Assembly: GCF_008831285.2 (NCBI RefSeq)
Contig: NC_045139.1
Span: forward strand, 2,798,704-2,862,703
Source of the DNA: Nymphaea colorata
Lineage: Eukaryota; Streptophyta; Magnoliopsida; Nymphaeales; Nymphaeaceae
Direction of reading: 5' to 3'
DNA length: 64,000 bases
The translations under genes and the position numbers were made by a program. Within the stretch, counting starts at the first letter, position 1; every line of letters starts with the position of its first letter. Positions 61,816-64,000 of this stretch are shown piece by piece. The notes beneath the pieces were generated by a model, which was not told the origin of the DNA, ran no database searches, and was given only the letters and a program-made list of their open reading frames with translations.

Positions 61816-63940
61816 TCACTGTTATGTTAGGGGGACAAAAGATTCGGTTCTCTTTTGGGAGGTAGCATGAAATACTCTTAATGCTTACTCAGAACTATAT
61901 ATTACCAACTGAAGATCATTCTTTTCTTTCATGCTATATTTCACTTAGGTACCCAAATTTGGCTCCTTAATTAAAACAAAGATAATCCATTTATATAATT
62001 CAAATTTATTAATTGGAAACTTTGTGAAAGAGCTATTTATTGTGGTACAGCTAAAGCACACTTAAATATGAATTTTCTTTCATTTAGTTAACTCTTTGTA
62101 TGGAAAGCAAACAATCAAATGAAAGTAGTTCAACCCCCAAAGGATATAGCATAACTGGTTGGGCAAGTGACACGAGAAATATGCATTGCAAGTTTGATTC
62201 TTGTGGGCACTATGCTCCAGTACCATACAAGGTGGAGCATGGTAAAGATGAAGAAACATTATCTCAATACCAAGCATTGATATAACCCTGGAGCTTGAGG
62301 AAAGATGAAAGGGAAAGGAGAGGGTGCTTTGGCTCTTTTCGTGTTCATGAGTGGTAAGTTTCTTGTTCACACGAAAAACAGTTCAAGCCGGATGGCAATA
62401 GTATATTTATAATATCCTAAAAGTTTAATCTCGTATCTAACATTGTGACAAACCTTGAGGGACTTATAACTGAAATTAGTATAGTAATTGGTTGATTTGG
62501 TACGTTGTTAGTCCTTTTAGGTCGAAATCAAAGCTGTTAGGGGACAAGTTAGGATCCACCAAACTAAGAGCCTGAGTCCCGTGTTCGTGTGAAAGTGCAT
62601 CGGGTTGTCACAGTTTTTGTTGCTCCTTAAAGTTGTGCATTTTTATTAATGCTTGCATATATAGTCAAATCAATCACAGATTAGGTAAAGATATCAGTCG
62701 TTTCATTCTTAATGGCATGTCCTGGTGATTTTAAACATAAGGTTCTGCCATGGCCTCTTTGTATCTAGTTTGGTGCCAACGGAAGAGAGTGCACTCCTGC
62801 CACCTTTCTAAGGTGTGTGAGATTGAAGACTTTCGAGTTGAAAGAGATCTAAAGCTTAATACTCATGTCGCATCTTTCGACCTGTAACTGGTAAGAATCT
62901 GCCTAACTCTAATTCTTTTCTGTATCTCTTTTCTAAAAGAGAAAGAAATCAAGTAAAGTGGGTTATTCAAGCACTTGCCCTAAAGTATGTAATAATTTTG
63001 AATTTTGATTGTCTGTTCCTTTTATGGCGGCACTGAAAAGTTTTTGTTTGTGGCAGAACAGCTTTTGTTCTGTCCCTTGGAAAAGTAGTACTCATGTCTT
63101 GATCACAACATGGAGTGCTCTTGTTATTAAATCTACCATGTTTAATAGTAATAGTATTTAATTGAACAAAATGATGGTAGCACTATGGAAAGCAATACTA
63201 TTTCCAAATTATATAATTATTTTACGTGTTAATGTGGGTTTTTTTTTTTGTTAAAACAAATACAAAAAGGCACAAAATGTTCAATTTATGCTCTTATCAA
63301 AATATTATTCTTTCGAGTTGCTTTATTTTGCATTAAAAGTGGGTATTTGGTCTTAGAAAAAAAAAGGTGTTCATTAAAATTTAGCCGCAACCTTCAAAGT
63401 AGCTGGTATCAGTACATCATGAGTTCGATTGATGTGGGTGTTATCCAAGATGAACTGTTCCAAAACACATTATTTTTTTTTTCTCTTTATGTTTTTTTGT
63501 TTCTTTCTTCAATTTCTTCATGCATTTACCTGAAGAATTAATTTCGTCACCAATTTTAACACAGCTTCACTATTAAGTTATTGTCTCTCTAAAAAGCATG
63601 CACTTGTTGACATAAAAGTATTTAATTTATTGTAATCTGTCTACGTTAAATCTATTTAATGATCTAAGTCTAGCATGGAAATTAATTTTCCAGTGACATG
63701 CAATCGTGTGATAACCAAAACGGACCTCAAGACCTTGAATCTCTCTTTCAATACGAGACTCTCACTATTAAAAATCTGGACACCCACTTCAAAATTTAAC
63801 TTTTGTAGTCTCTCTCTTCATTAAATATAATTGAACTAATTTAGTGATAGGGTGGTCAGAATAGGCTTTATCTTTCTCTCTTTGCCTCCAGTGGGCATAA
63901 CTTAGGTGGTTGGAGAGAGGCTTGAGAGAGTAGAAAGGAG
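61816..63940. other. Intergenic DNA
   Basis: No gene is recognised. A second SINE-like head lies at about 62146–62206 (AGCATAACTGGTTGGGCAAG … GCAAGTTTGATTCTTG, A- and B-box-like). It does not share the body of the 59961/61661 family. Confidence 0.4.
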
Positions 63941-63946
63941 TCTCTC

Positions 63947-64000
<54 letters not shown>
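63941..64000. repeat. Compound (CT)n(TA)n microsatellite at window end
   Basis: A CT tract (63941–63983) runs into TA units that continue to the window edge, with the same CT-to-TA polarity as at 12213. Confidence 0.95.

Noticed and set aside
1-64000. CRISPR arrays, operons, Shine–Dalgarno sites, phage or plasmid functions
   Set aside because: The window is clearly plant nuclear DNA with spliceosomal introns; no such structures are present. No integrated plant-virus sequence was recognised either.

Overview
This is a nuclear genomic window from a flowering plant. The genes have many introns with GT–AG borders, the intergenic DNA is AT-rich and full of (TA)n and (CT)n tracts and decayed transposable elements, and every recognisable protein has a clear land-plant family. 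I cannot name the species. The low-GC, long-intron style argues against a grass.

Layout from left to right. (1) 1–1980 is upstream DNA with one MITE-like inverted-repeat element. (2) 1981–7224 (+) encodes a FLOE/DUF1421 prion-like, proline/glutamine-rich protein in three exons. (3) 9441–10340 (+) holds a telo-box/TATA promoter followed by a well-formed box C/D snoRNA. Its guide matches the universally conserved 18S rRNA segment methylated by yeast snR77 and human SNORD65. (4) 12694–16356 (+) is an organelle-type pentatricopeptide-repeat gene resembling At4g18975. Two of its introns appear to use GC donors. (5) 20556–22702 (−) is a plant ZIP metal transporter in three exons whose cytosolic loop lacks the usual histidine cluster. 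(6) 24700–27300 carries relics: an Aux/IAA-like EAR fragment, LRR scraps of NLR type, a SINE fragment and a LINE reverse-transcriptase scrap. (7) 28858–33004 (−) is a complete eIF6 gene, with a non-coding leader exon near 34031–34100. (8) 37914–47129 (+) is a 1081-aa RBM26/27-type PWI-like + CCCH + two-RRM RNA-binding protein, with overlapping upstream ORFs before its start. (9) 47130–64000 is about 17 kb without a gene I can support. It holds MITEs, a SINE family, tandem duplications and microsatellites.

Several genes act in RNA metabolism or translation: the snoRNA in rRNA methylation, eIF6 in 60S maturation, the RBM26/27 homolog in nuclear RNA processing or decay, and the PPR protein in organellar RNA. 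Plant genes are generally transcribed singly, so I read this as coincidence, not an operon. eIF6 and the RBM26/27 homolog are divergently oriented, about 3.5 kb apart. The PPR and ZIP genes converge.

I did not find a convincing new multi-gene system. The items most worth following up are the snoRNA unit, the overlapping uORFs, the odd splice sites of the PPR gene, the SINE family, the MITE dimer and the fixed polarity of the compound microsatellites. Exon borders were placed by hand from splice consensus, reading-frame continuity and remembered family sequence. No alignment was run.
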